Below, piece by piece: positions 17,814 through 25,290 of a stretch of DNA of 64,000 nt. The first letter of the stretch is position 1. Every line of letters begins with the position of its first letter. The notes below the pieces were generated by a model. It worked only from the letters and a program-made list of their open reading frames with translations, was not told the origin of the DNA and ran no database searches. Source of the DNA: Flavobacterium sp. (GTDB lineage Bacteria > Bacteroidota > Bacteroidia > Flavobacteriales > Flavobacteriaceae); NCBI GenBank assembly GCA_016787805.1, contig JAEUTY010000048.1, positions 18,170 to 82,169 of the forward strand, in the 5' to 3' direction. Made by a program: the position numbers and the translations under genes.

Positions 17814-17955
17814 GAAGCTAATCCAGCTATCCATTACAAAAAAATGCAGTGAAAAACAGTTTTTAAAAGTATAAAACAGCTTCCGTCGGTCGCAGTTTTA
17901 TCCTAAAAAAACTAAAGTTCTCCACTGCATTTTGTTTTCCATTGCTATCTGGGCT
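17814..17955 (-). ncRNA. Structured intergenic element, first copy
   Basis: Read on the minus strand, AGCCCAGATAGCAATGG (from 17955) opens the element and AATGGATAGC, then TGGATTAGCTTC, closes it at 17814, directly against the stop codon of the DUF4249 gene. Inside, AAAATGCAGTG (17841-17851) pairs with CACTGCATTTT (17923-17933) and ATAAAAC (17871-17877) with GTTTTAT (17895-17901). A similarly arranged element is at 62944-63015. I recall such elements as frequent between Flavobacterium genes; they may match the Rfam flavo-1 RNA class, which I cannot test. Function unknown. Confidence 0.5.
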
Positions 17956-17984
17956 AAAAGAATTAGGAGTTAAAAATTACGAAT

Positions 17985-18120
17985 TAAGAATTAAAAACTC
18001 GTAATTTGCACTTGATAATTGATAATTGATAATTGATTACTATTAATTTTTTATTTATCATTTGATAATTACTAAAAGCGAATTGTCAATTATCAATTGT
18101 TAATTGTTAATTTTAAAAAA
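17985..18120. repeat. AT-rich degenerate tandem repeat (TTGATAATTGATAA)
   Basis: GATAATTGATAATTGATAA and diverged copies, then AATTGTCAATTATCAATTG and AATTGTTAATTG, fill the gap before the thiamine pyrophosphokinase gene. With the element at 17814-17955 they account for this 309-base gene-free stretch; I see no coding frame. Confidence 0.6.
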
Positions 18121-18122
18121 AA

Positions 18123-18785
18123 ATGTCTTCTCACCACATCGTTCGCGACGACCAGGAACCTGCGCTAATTATAGCCAACGGCGCAGCTTGTAGCAATGAA
18201 TTACTCGATCAATTACTGGAATGGTCGCCATTGGTTATTGTACTCGATTCGGCTATCGAAAGGGTGTTGGAGTTGGGCATCAAAGTCGATGTGCTTTTGG
18301 GCGATTTCGATCGTGGTTTTTCTCCTGAAGAGTATCGTGAAAAACAATATCCACTCGAAATTGTTTACGCACCCAACCAAGATAAAACCGATTTGGAAAA
18401 AGCATTTGATTATTTAATAGAAAAAGGCCATAAAGCAGTCAACGTTATTTGGGCAACCGGAAAACGTACTGATCATACGATTACTAACATCACCAATATA
18501 GTTGCTTATAGGAACCAATTAAAAATTGTGGTTCTCGACGATCATTCGAAAGTGTTTTTACTTCCCAAAAAATACGAAAAATGGTACACAGCCAACACCT
18601 CAATCTCGCTAATTCCAATTGGAAAAGTAAGCGGAATTACCACACAAAATTTGTTCTATCCATTGCAAAATGAAGAACTAACCATTGGTTATCGCACTGG
18701 AAGTAGCAACCACGTGACTGAAGATGGAATTGTCACAATCGAACATTCCGAAGGCGATTTATTATTGATGGAATGTTGGGATTAA
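18123..18785 (+). CDS. Thiamine pyrophosphokinase
   Basis: 220 residues. It transfers pyrophosphate from ATP to thiamine, giving the cofactor thiamine diphosphate. The TPK signatures are all visible: IANGAACSNELL near the N-terminus, VDVLLGDFDRGF (metal and ATP), PNQDKTDLEKAFDYL (the DQDxTD-like motif, here NQDKTD), WATGKRTDHTITNI and a C-terminal thiamine-binding beta domain. There is no signal peptide. It follows an AT-rich repeat and precedes uvrB in the same direction by 57 bases of another degenerate repeat. Confidence 0.9.
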   Translation: MSSHHIVRDDQEPALIIANGAACSNELLDQLLEWSPLVIVLDSAIERVLELGIKVDVLLGDFDRGFSPEEYREKQYPLEIVYAPNQDKTDLEKAFDYLIEKGHKAVNVIWATGKRTDHTITNITNIVAYRNQLKIVVLDDHSKVFLLPKKYEKWYTANTSISLIPIGKVSGITTQNLFYPLQNEELTIGYRTGSSNHVTEDGIVTIEHSEGDLLLMECWD

Positions 18786-18842
18786 AGTTTTAACTTTGTA
18801 CTTTGTACTTCGTAATTTTTACTTTTAACTTCGTACTTTCAA
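18786..18842. repeat. Degenerate repeat (ACTTTGTACTTTGTACTTCG)
   Basis: ACTTTGTACTTTGTACTTCG and later ACTTCGTACTTT form a 7-9-base period repeat that fills the whole gap between the thiamine pyrophosphokinase gene and uvrB. It has no coding frame. Confidence 0.6.
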
Positions 18843-20834
18843 ATGAAATTCCAAGTCATCTCCGAATACCAACCCACAGGCGATCAACCACAAGCCATTG
18901 AAAAATTAGCCAACGGCATTCTCAATGGCGAAAAATACCAAACGCTTCTTGGAGTTACAGGCTCGGGAAAAACATTTACGGTGGCCAATGTAATTGAAAA
19001 AGTGGAAAAACCGACTTTAGTACTCGCACACAACAAAACCTTGGCAGCGCAATTGTATTCCGAATTCAAACAATTCTTTCCCAACAATTCAGTGCAATAT
19101 TTCGTTTCGTACTACGATTATTACCAACCTGAAGCCTACATTCCGGTAACTGGAACGTACATCGAAAAAGATTTATCCATCAACGAAGAATTAGAGAAAC
19201 TGCGTTTGAGTACGACTTCTGCCCTACTTTCGGGTCGTCGTGATGTACTTGTAGTCGCTTCAGTTTCATGCTTGTACGGAATTGGAAACCCAGTGGAATT
19301 TCAGAAGAATGTGATTTCGATCGAAAAAGACCAAGTCATTTCCCGAACCAAATTATTGCATCGATTGGTGCAAAGTTTGTATTCGCGCACTGAAGCTGAA
19401 TTCACTCCAGGAACATTCCGAATCAAAGGCGATACCGTAGAAATTTTTCCGAGTTACGCTGACGAACCGTTTCGCGTGCATTTTTTTGGTGACGAAATCG
19501 AAGAAATTGAAGCGTTTGATGCCAAAACTTCTCAAGTATTAGAAAAATATGACAAGCTCAATATTTACCCAGCCAATATGTTTGTGACTTCTCCCGATGT
19601 GTTACAAGCTGCCATTTGGGATATTCAACAAGATTTGGTGAAACAAGTTGATTATTTTAAAGAAATCGGCAAGCACTTGGAAGCCAAGCGATTGGAAGAA
19701 CGCACCAATTTCGATTTGGAGATGATACGTGAATTGGGCTATTGCTCTGGCATTGAAAATTACTCGCGCTATTTGGATCGACGATTACCGGGAACAAGGC
19801 CTTTCTGCTTACTCGACTATTTTCCGGACGATTATTTGATGGTGGTAGATGAAAGTCACGTGACTATTTCTCAGGTTCATGCGATGTATGGTGGCGACAG
19901 AAGTCGTAAAGAAAATTTAGTCGAATTTGGTTTTAGATTGCCTGCTGCGATGGACAACCGTCCGTTGAAGTTTGAAGAATTTGAAAGCATGCAAAGCCAA
20001 GTGATTTATGTTTCAGCCACTCCTGCGGATTACGAATTGGAAAAAAGTGAAGGAATTTATGTGGAACAAGTCATTCGGCCAACTGGATTGTTGGATCCGA
20101 TTATAGAAATTCGTCCGAGTTTGAACCAAATTGATGATTTAATCGAAGAAATTCAAGTGCGATGTGAATTGGACGAACGTGTTTTGGTGACGACCTTAAC
20201 CAAACGAATGGCGGAAGAATTAACGAAATACTTAACCAAAGTCTCAATTCGTTGCCGCTACATTCACTCGGATGTTGATACATTAGAACGTGTAGAAATT
20301 ATGCAAGATTTGCGAAAAGGTTTATTTGATGTATTAATTGGAGTGAATTTATTGCGTGAAGGTTTGGATTTACCCGAAGTATCATTGGTTGCGATTTTGG
20401 ATGCCGACAAAGAAGGATTCCTGCGCAGTCATCGTTCTTTGACTCAAACGGTTGGTCGTGCGGCGCGTAACGTAAACGGAAAAGCCATTATGTATGCCGA
20501 TAAAATCACGGCTTCGATGCAAAAAACCATAGACGAAACGAATTACCGTCGCGAGAAGCAAATCGCATACAATACTCAAAACAATTTGGTTCCAAAAGCT
20601 TTGAATAAAGGTTTAGGTAATGCGTTGAGCGGAAATTCGGTTTCAACTCAATACTATGAAGACAAAATTCTAAAAGCAGCCGAACCTGAAAGTTTGTACT
20701 TATCCAAACCCGAAATCGAAAAGAAAATCCGCGAAGCAAGAAAAGCAATGGAAAAAGCGGCCAAAGATTTGGACTTCATGCAAGCGGCGAAGTTGCGTGA
20801 CGAGATCAAAGCTTTGCAGGAAAGGATTTCGTAA
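18843..20834 (+). CDS. uvrB: Excinuclease ABC subunit B
   Basis: 663 residues, normal for UvrB, the DNA-loading helicase of nucleotide excision repair. The helicase motif I is LLGVTGSGKTFT (residues about 38-49); the beta-hairpin is VSYYDYYQPEAYIPVTGTYI; the DEAD-like motif is MVVDESHVTI; motif VI lies in LTQTVGRAARNVNGKAIMYA. The C-terminal UVR motif (EKAAKDLDFMQAAKLRDEIK) for UvrC binding is intact. The start gives MKFQVISEYQPTGDQPQAIE, the family's usual N-terminus. Confidence 0.97.
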   Translation: MKFQVISEYQPTGDQPQAIEKLANGILNGEKYQTLLGVTGSGKTFTVANVIEKVEKPTLVLAHNKTLAAQLYSEFKQFFPNNSVQYFVSYYDYYQPEAYIPVTGTYIEKDLSINEELEKLRLSTTSALLSGRRDVLVVASVSCLYGIGNPVEFQKNVISIEKDQVISRTKLLHRLVQSLYSRTEAEFTPGTFRIKGDTVEIFPSYADEPFRVHFFGDEIEEIEAFDAKTSQVLEKYDKLNIYPANMFVTSPDVLQAAIWDIQQDLVKQVDYFKEIGKHLEAKRLEERTNFDLEMIRELGYCSGIENYSRYLDRRLPGTRPFCLLDYFPDDYLMVVDESHVTISQVHAMYGGDRSRKENLVEFGFRLPAAMDNRPLKFEEFESMQSQVIYVSATPADYELEKSEGIYVEQVIRPTGLLDPIIEIRPSLNQIDDLIEEIQVRCELDERVLVTTLTKRMAEELTKYLTKVSIRCRYIHSDVDTLERVEIMQDLRKGLFDVLIGVNLLREGLDLPEVSLVAILDADKEGFLRSHRSLTQTVGRAARNVNGKAIMYADKITASMQKTIDETNYRREKQIAYNTQNNLVPKALNKGLGNALSGNSVSTQYYEDKILKAAEPESLYLSKPEIEKKIREARKAMEKAAKDLDFMQAAKLRDEIKALQERIS

Positions 20835-20943
20835 AAGAGATTTTCTACTTTTTAATTTTTAGTTATATTTGCTTAATTTACTGCATTTTAGGAATTAAAT
20901 TGCAGTTGCTAAAATTGCTATTTTACTAAACTTTGGTATTGCT

Positions 20944-22293
20944 ATGAAAAAAATTACGCTTTTATTTATCTTGGTGAATGCTTTTGCTTATTCTCAAATT
21001 AATCTTGGAACTACTATATTACAAAATACTGTTGTGGCATCCAACTTGAATGTGCCGTGGGATATGACTTATGGTGCAGATGGAAACATTTGGTTTACCG
21101 AACTCAATGGTAACATTAAAAAAATGAACCCAACAACGTATACCATCACCAATGTATTTACCATTCCTGATGTAGTGCTTTTTGGGTTTAGCGTTGGATT
21201 ACACTCTATCGTTTTACATCCTGATTTCAATACTAATCACTACCTTTATGTGCATTACACTTATTCGACCTCGATGTCAAAAATTGTACGTTATGAATAC
21301 GATGAAGCTAACAATACTTTAATCAATCCTACCATTATTAAAGGCAACATTGCGGCTGGTGTTTCACATAATGGTTCACGAATGGTCATACTAAACGACA
21401 AACTATTCATTAGTTTAGGTGATACATATAGTACTCCAGCCGTAGCTCAAAATATAAGTATTGTTAATGGAAAAGTACTTCGTTTGAATTTAGACGGAAC
21501 TGTTCCGAGTGACAATCCAATTCCTAGTAATCCTCTTTGGACTTTGGGACACCGAAATCCACAAGGTTTGTGCTACGGAAATGGAAAATTATACAGTTCA
21601 GAACACGGAACAGGAAACAATGACGAAATCAACATTATAGAATCCAATCGGAATTACGGTTGGCCTAATGTGGAAGGCTTGTGCAATACTGCAACCGAAA
21701 TTACGTTTTGCAATGCCAACAATGTCAAAGAGCCTATTTACTCTTGGTCACCAGCAATTGCACCTTGTGGTCTCGATTATTACCAAAATCCTGTAATTCC
21801 AGAATGGGACAACTCGTTGCTTTTAGCAGTTTTAAAAGACAAAAGACTTATTCAACTCAAGCTCAGCGCAGATGGAAATACGATTACACAACAAAACACT
21901 TACTTAATTAATACTTATGGTAGATTGCGAGATGTTTTGGTGATTCCCGATGGTCGCGTTTTTATATGTACATCGAATCGTGATTACACGGGAACTCCGA
22001 TTGCTGCTGACGATCGCATAATTGAATTAAAAAACAACAATCCACTTTCAATTGCAACTTCAGAGGAAATAAAAACGACTATTTATCCAATTCCAGCGGA
22101 TGATATTTTACATATTGAATCCAATTCCAAAATTGATTTTGTTCAACTGATGAGCATCGAAGGCAAAGAAGTTTATTTTGAAAAATATTCAGAGAGCATT
22201 GATGTGAACCACTTTTCACCCGGAATTTATTTACTTCAACTATTGGATTCAGATCGAAATAGTATTGAAAAAAAGAAAGTGTTGATTGAGTAA
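20944..22293 (+). CDS. Secreted PQQ-dependent sugar dehydrogenase-like protein with T9SS sorting domain
   Basis: 449 residues. A signal peptide (KITLLFILVNAFAYSQ) is followed by a six-bladed glucose/sorbosone dehydrogenase propeller (about residues 30-360): LNVPWDMTYGADGNIWFTE, HSIVLHPDFNTNHYLYVHYT, then GHRNPQGLCYGNGKLYSSEH and NDEINIIESNRNYGWPNVEG. Residues about 378-449 form a T9SS type A sorting domain (YPIPADDILHIES and FSPGIYLLQLLDSD), so it should be exported to the surface or medium. PQQ itself may or may not be the cofactor. A -7-like TATATTTG is at 20864-20871, and ACTGCA (20880-20885) can pair with TGCAGT (20901-20906) in the leader. Confidence 0.85.
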   Translation: MKKITLLFILVNAFAYSQINLGTTILQNTVVASNLNVPWDMTYGADGNIWFTELNGNIKKMNPTTYTITNVFTIPDVVLFGFSVGLHSIVLHPDFNTNHYLYVHYTYSTSMSKIVRYEYDEANNTLINPTIIKGNIAAGVSHNGSRMVILNDKLFISLGDTYSTPAVAQNISIVNGKVLRLNLDGTVPSDNPIPSNPLWTLGHRNPQGLCYGNGKLYSSEHGTGNNDEINIIESNRNYGWPNVEGLCNTATEITFCNANNVKEPIYSWSPAIAPCGLDYYQNPVIPEWDNSLLLAVLKDKRLIQLKLSADGNTITQQNTYLINTYGRLRDVLVIPDGRVFICTSNRDYTGTPIAADDRIIELKNNNPLSIATSEEIKTTIYPIPADDILHIESNSKIDFVQLMSIEGKEVYFEKYSESIDVNHFSPGIYLLQLLDSDRNSIEKKKVLIE

Positions 22294-22307
22294 TTCAACA
22301 AATTTAA

Positions 22308-22327
22308 AATACGATATTTTACGTATT
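22308..22327. promoter_or_regulatory. 20-bp dyad, candidate operator (copy 1)
   Basis: AATACG (22308-22313), eight bases, CGTATT (22322-22327). A -7-like TACATTTG starts 22 bases after it (22349-22356), so the dyad abuts the -33 position, where an activator would bind. It is 18/20 identical to the dyad at 25230-25249. Confidence 0.55.
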
Positions 22328-22373
22328 CCCCACTAGTAATCAGTATGATACATTTGTAAAAAAACAAAAAGTC

Positions 22374-23750
22374 ATGCTGAAGAAAATCTTTATTTACCTA
22401 TTTTTAACTACAACTATAGCAAATGCACAAACAGGAGTACACACGCCAAGTGATTGGGTTCAAGATGCATTTTTTAGTCGTGATGGAAAAAAATGCCTAA
22501 CTATCTCAACTGCTGAAACTATATTATGGGATGTTGCTTCAAAAAAAGCAATTTGGGTAAAAAAAACAGCTGAGCTTGGAGTTCCGTACAAAAGCTACTA
22601 TTCTTTCTTTACTACTGCTGATCCTGATTTGAATTTTATTCTGATTAGAGATAATACCTCGGTTCGAAATTTAGTTGATGTAAACAACTTCAACGTAACA
22701 AGATGGAATTACGATAAATGCCATTTCACCTATGATGGAAAAATCGCTGTACTTATTTATAATTTTGAAAAAAATAATGCCAATAAACTAGCATTATTTG
22801 ACCCAAAAACAGCTCAAACTGAAATCATAGCAGAAAAAATTTATGATATCGCACTATACGAAGGAGGAAAAAAAATTGTACTGCTAAAAAAGAAAGGAAA
22901 CGGATCGATTGATTATGACAAATTACAGTATTTTGATGTAGAAACCAGAAAATTTATCGATAAAAGCACCAGTTCCATTGATCCATTTCGAAATGTTTAT
23001 TATACCAAAAATGGTAATTATGTTTTGTATGGAAAAAGTGAAATCATTGTAAAGAAAGCGGATAATACCGAATTAAAAATCAACACCCATTATCCTAACG
23101 CCGATCAAATTTCATCTTACGCGCAACGATTATGCCCCAATTACGATAATCCTGACACTGTTAAAATGCTCGAACACAAAAGAGTACAAGACGGTTACTA
23201 TTTGAGTTTCATCAATACGTATGCTATTTCCAATGGAGTTCTTCTAGATAGTTTTGAGCTGACTAATACCGGTGCAAAAGCTACCGAAGATGCTCTGGTC
23301 AACAACATTACTAAAACTAAAAACTTAGAAGAAGAAAAACGAATTTTCAATTTACCCGAAAATTTGTTAAAAAGAAGGCTACTTAAAGTACAAGGCGACG
23401 GCTATAAAAATTATGTTTATCATTCAAAAACGAAATGCGTGTATTATGTAGTACCCGACAAACCTCTATATCAAGGAGACTTGGTTAGAATGGATGCACT
23501 AAACGATGACCCAAAATTGATACAAGAAGTCTATGAAAAATTAGAAAACTTAGAAAATCCTGTACTATATAGATACTCCAATACTAAACCAAAAACCTGT
23601 CCACATTGCAATGGAAAAGGTTCAATATCTAAATCTTTCCAACGTACCGTGGCCGATTACGAATATACCACTGGAAAAAAATTAGTAGAAACAACTACAC
23701 ATACCAACTCATGTGGCAATTGTGGCGGTTGTGGGTTAACTCTCAATTAA
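22374..23750 (+). CDS. Secreted propeller-like protein with C-terminal DnaJ-type Cys motifs (paralogue 1)
   Basis: 458 residues, no family recognised. After a signal peptide (IFIYLFLTTTIANAQ) there are WD-like phrases such as FFSRDGKKCLTIS and ETILWDVASKKAIW, suggesting a beta-propeller. A conserved C-terminal module (about residues 325-458) contains VVPDKPLYQGDLVRMDAL and then CPHCNGKG and, about 45 residues on, CGNCGGCG, which resemble the CxxCxGxG zinc motifs of DnaJ. The next gene encodes a diverged copy with the same layout seven bases away, so the two are an operon. The shared dyad upstream suggests co-regulation with the gene at 25291. Confidence 0.72.
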   Translation: MLKKIFIYLFLTTTIANAQTGVHTPSDWVQDAFFSRDGKKCLTISTAETILWDVASKKAIWVKKTAELGVPYKSYYSFFTTADPDLNFILIRDNTSVRNLVDVNNFNVTRWNYDKCHFTYDGKIAVLIYNFEKNNANKLALFDPKTAQTEIIAEKIYDIALYEGGKKIVLLKKKGNGSIDYDKLQYFDVETRKFIDKSTSSIDPFRNVYYTKNGNYVLYGKSEIIVKKADNTELKINTHYPNADQISSYAQRLCPNYDNPDTVKMLEHKRVQDGYYLSFINTYAISNGVLLDSFELTNTGAKATEDALVNNITKTKNLEEEKRIFNLPENLLKRRLLKVQGDGYKNYVYHSKTKCVYYVVPDKPLYQGDLVRMDALNDDPKLIQEVYEKLENLENPVLYRYSNTKPKTCPHCNGKGSISKSFQRTVADYEYTTGKKLVETTTHTNSCGNCGGCGLTLN

Positions 23751-23757
23751 TAACATT

Positions 23758-25197
23758 ATGAAAAAAACAGCTATCTTTTTTCTATTTATCGTTGGTTTGG
23801 CCTATAGTCAGCGGACAGGTCACGATTATAACACGATGGTTTCTGATATCTATTTTAATGATGATTATAGCAAGTTCATTTCGCGAAATGGAAATGAAAT
23901 TGGTTATTGGGATTGTGCTGCAAAGAAACCCAATTGGGTATTTGAAACGAAAGCATTTGGTTGTGATTATTCTGGGAATTTTTGGTATTTAATTCCGCAC
24001 ACCAACCTAGATTATTTTTCGATGGTCAACTATTCTTCATGTGATAAACTTATTGACGTTAAAAAATTATCGTACAGTCCTTCCTACTCCAAACAATTGT
24101 ATTGGGTTAACGAAAAAGCCTATATAGTTACATCTGTTGATGAAAAAAACAACAGATTAGTATACTGCAACGAATCGAATGCAAGTGAAAAAAAACTTAT
24201 TTACAAAGGAAAAGTTGAAAATGTAAGGTATTGTGTTCTCCATGATAAAATTTATGTTTCCGACAAAAACAAAACGAAACGGTATGACATCGCCTCAGAA
24301 AAATGGGATGATTATAGTATTGATATTGGTGGGATAAATAAAATCAACGAAAAGTATATTGAATACTTAATTGGCAACGAGTATTACATTTATGATTTTC
24401 AAACCAAAGCTTCCAAAAAAATTGACATTGGATCTTTTGTAATGGACCGTTATAAACTTAAAGTTGACCAATATATAATGGTGAATATTGATACCAAAGA
24501 AGCTTTTTTCTATGATATCCCTTCTGGGTCCAAATCGAAAATGGAAGTAAAATTCAATTATCAAAATAAAGATGTAGCTAAATTTGTTGATTACGATGGG
24601 AATAAAAAAATACTTTATTTCATTGAGCACGAAAGAACAATTTTGAACAATAGAACCTACGTAAAATCCTATTTAAGTGCTTACAACCGAGAAGGAATGT
24701 TTATTAATTCCATTCTTCTTACAGAAACCAATCAAGAAGTTGTGGCCGTCTTAGATAAAAAAGCTCAAGCCGAGGCAGATAAAAGACAAGCGGAAGATGC
24801 TGCCCGCAACACTCCCGAAAATATCATGCGCAACCGTTTGATCCGTATTTACAACGAAAAATACGTCAATGTAACCAATAAAAGAATTTACCAAGTGGTT
24901 CCTGACAAACCTCTTTTTGAAGGAAATTTAGTTCGACTCAATGCTTTGCATCACGATAAAACCAAAACCGAAGAAGTGTATGAAAATATAGATAAACTTG
25001 AAGACTTGACAAAATACACACCCGTCAAACAATTTGGCAAATGCTATGTTTGCAACGGTCAAGGTGTTACCCATCAAAACGGAAAACAAACCGTAGCTGA
25101 TTATGAATATACGCTAGGTGTTAAAGTTGTTAAGACCTCAACCAAAACAAGTGGTTGTCAACATTGTGGTGGTGGTGGAATACTTGTAAAAGAATAA
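23758..25197 (+). CDS. Secreted propeller-like protein with C-terminal DnaJ-type Cys motifs (paralogue 2)
   Basis: 479 residues, tandem paralogue of the gene before it. Signal peptide (AIFFLFIVGLAYSQ), then a propeller-like body (NGNEIGYWDCAAKKPNWVFE parallels WDVASKKAIW in copy 1), a charged coiled-coil-like stretch (KKAQAEADKRQAEDAARN) and the shared C-terminal module VVPDKPLFEGNLVRLNAL, then CYVCNGQG and CQHCGGGG. Copy 2 keeps the first Cys pair but its second motif has one Cys fewer than copy 1 (CGNCGGCG). DYEY-G-K-V lies between the two motifs in both. Role unknown; the Cys motifs may bind zinc outside the cytoplasm, which is unusual. Confidence 0.72.
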   Translation: MKKTAIFFLFIVGLAYSQRTGHDYNTMVSDIYFNDDYSKFISRNGNEIGYWDCAAKKPNWVFETKAFGCDYSGNFWYLIPHTNLDYFSMVNYSSCDKLIDVKKLSYSPSYSKQLYWVNEKAYIVTSVDEKNNRLVYCNESNASEKKLIYKGKVENVRYCVLHDKIYVSDKNKTKRYDIASEKWDDYSIDIGGINKINEKYIEYLIGNEYYIYDFQTKASKKIDIGSFVMDRYKLKVDQYIMVNIDTKEAFFYDIPSGSKSKMEVKFNYQNKDVAKFVDYDGNKKILYFIEHERTILNNRTYVKSYLSAYNREGMFINSILLTETNQEVVAVLDKKAQAEADKRQAEDAARNTPENIMRNRLIRIYNEKYVNVTNKRIYQVVPDKPLFEGNLVRLNALHHDKTKTEEVYENIDKLEDLTKYTPVKQFGKCYVCNGQGVTHQNGKQTVADYEYTLGVKVVKTSTKTSGCQHCGGGGILVKE

Positions 25198-25229
25198 CTA
25201 TCAAGGATTAAATTCATGATTTTTTTGAG

Positions 25230-25249
25230 AATACGTTATTTTTCGTATT
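25230..25249. promoter_or_regulatory. 20-bp dyad, candidate operator (copy 2)
   Basis: AATACG (25230-25235), eight bases, CGTATT (25244-25249), 42 bases before the start of the YGxYN-repeat gene. A CATTTTTG box at 25271-25278 sits where copy 1 has CATTTG. The spacing to the start codon is close to that of copy 1 (41 against 46 intervening bases). Confidence 0.55.
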
Positions 25250-25290
25250 TCATTTTTTGCAAATTTTTATCATTTTTGAAATAAAAAACG

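Noticed and set aside
19211-19222. GTAGGG (minus strand) inside uvrB as another ECF site
   Set aside because: Inside a coding sequence, with no second box at the right distance and no gene starting there.
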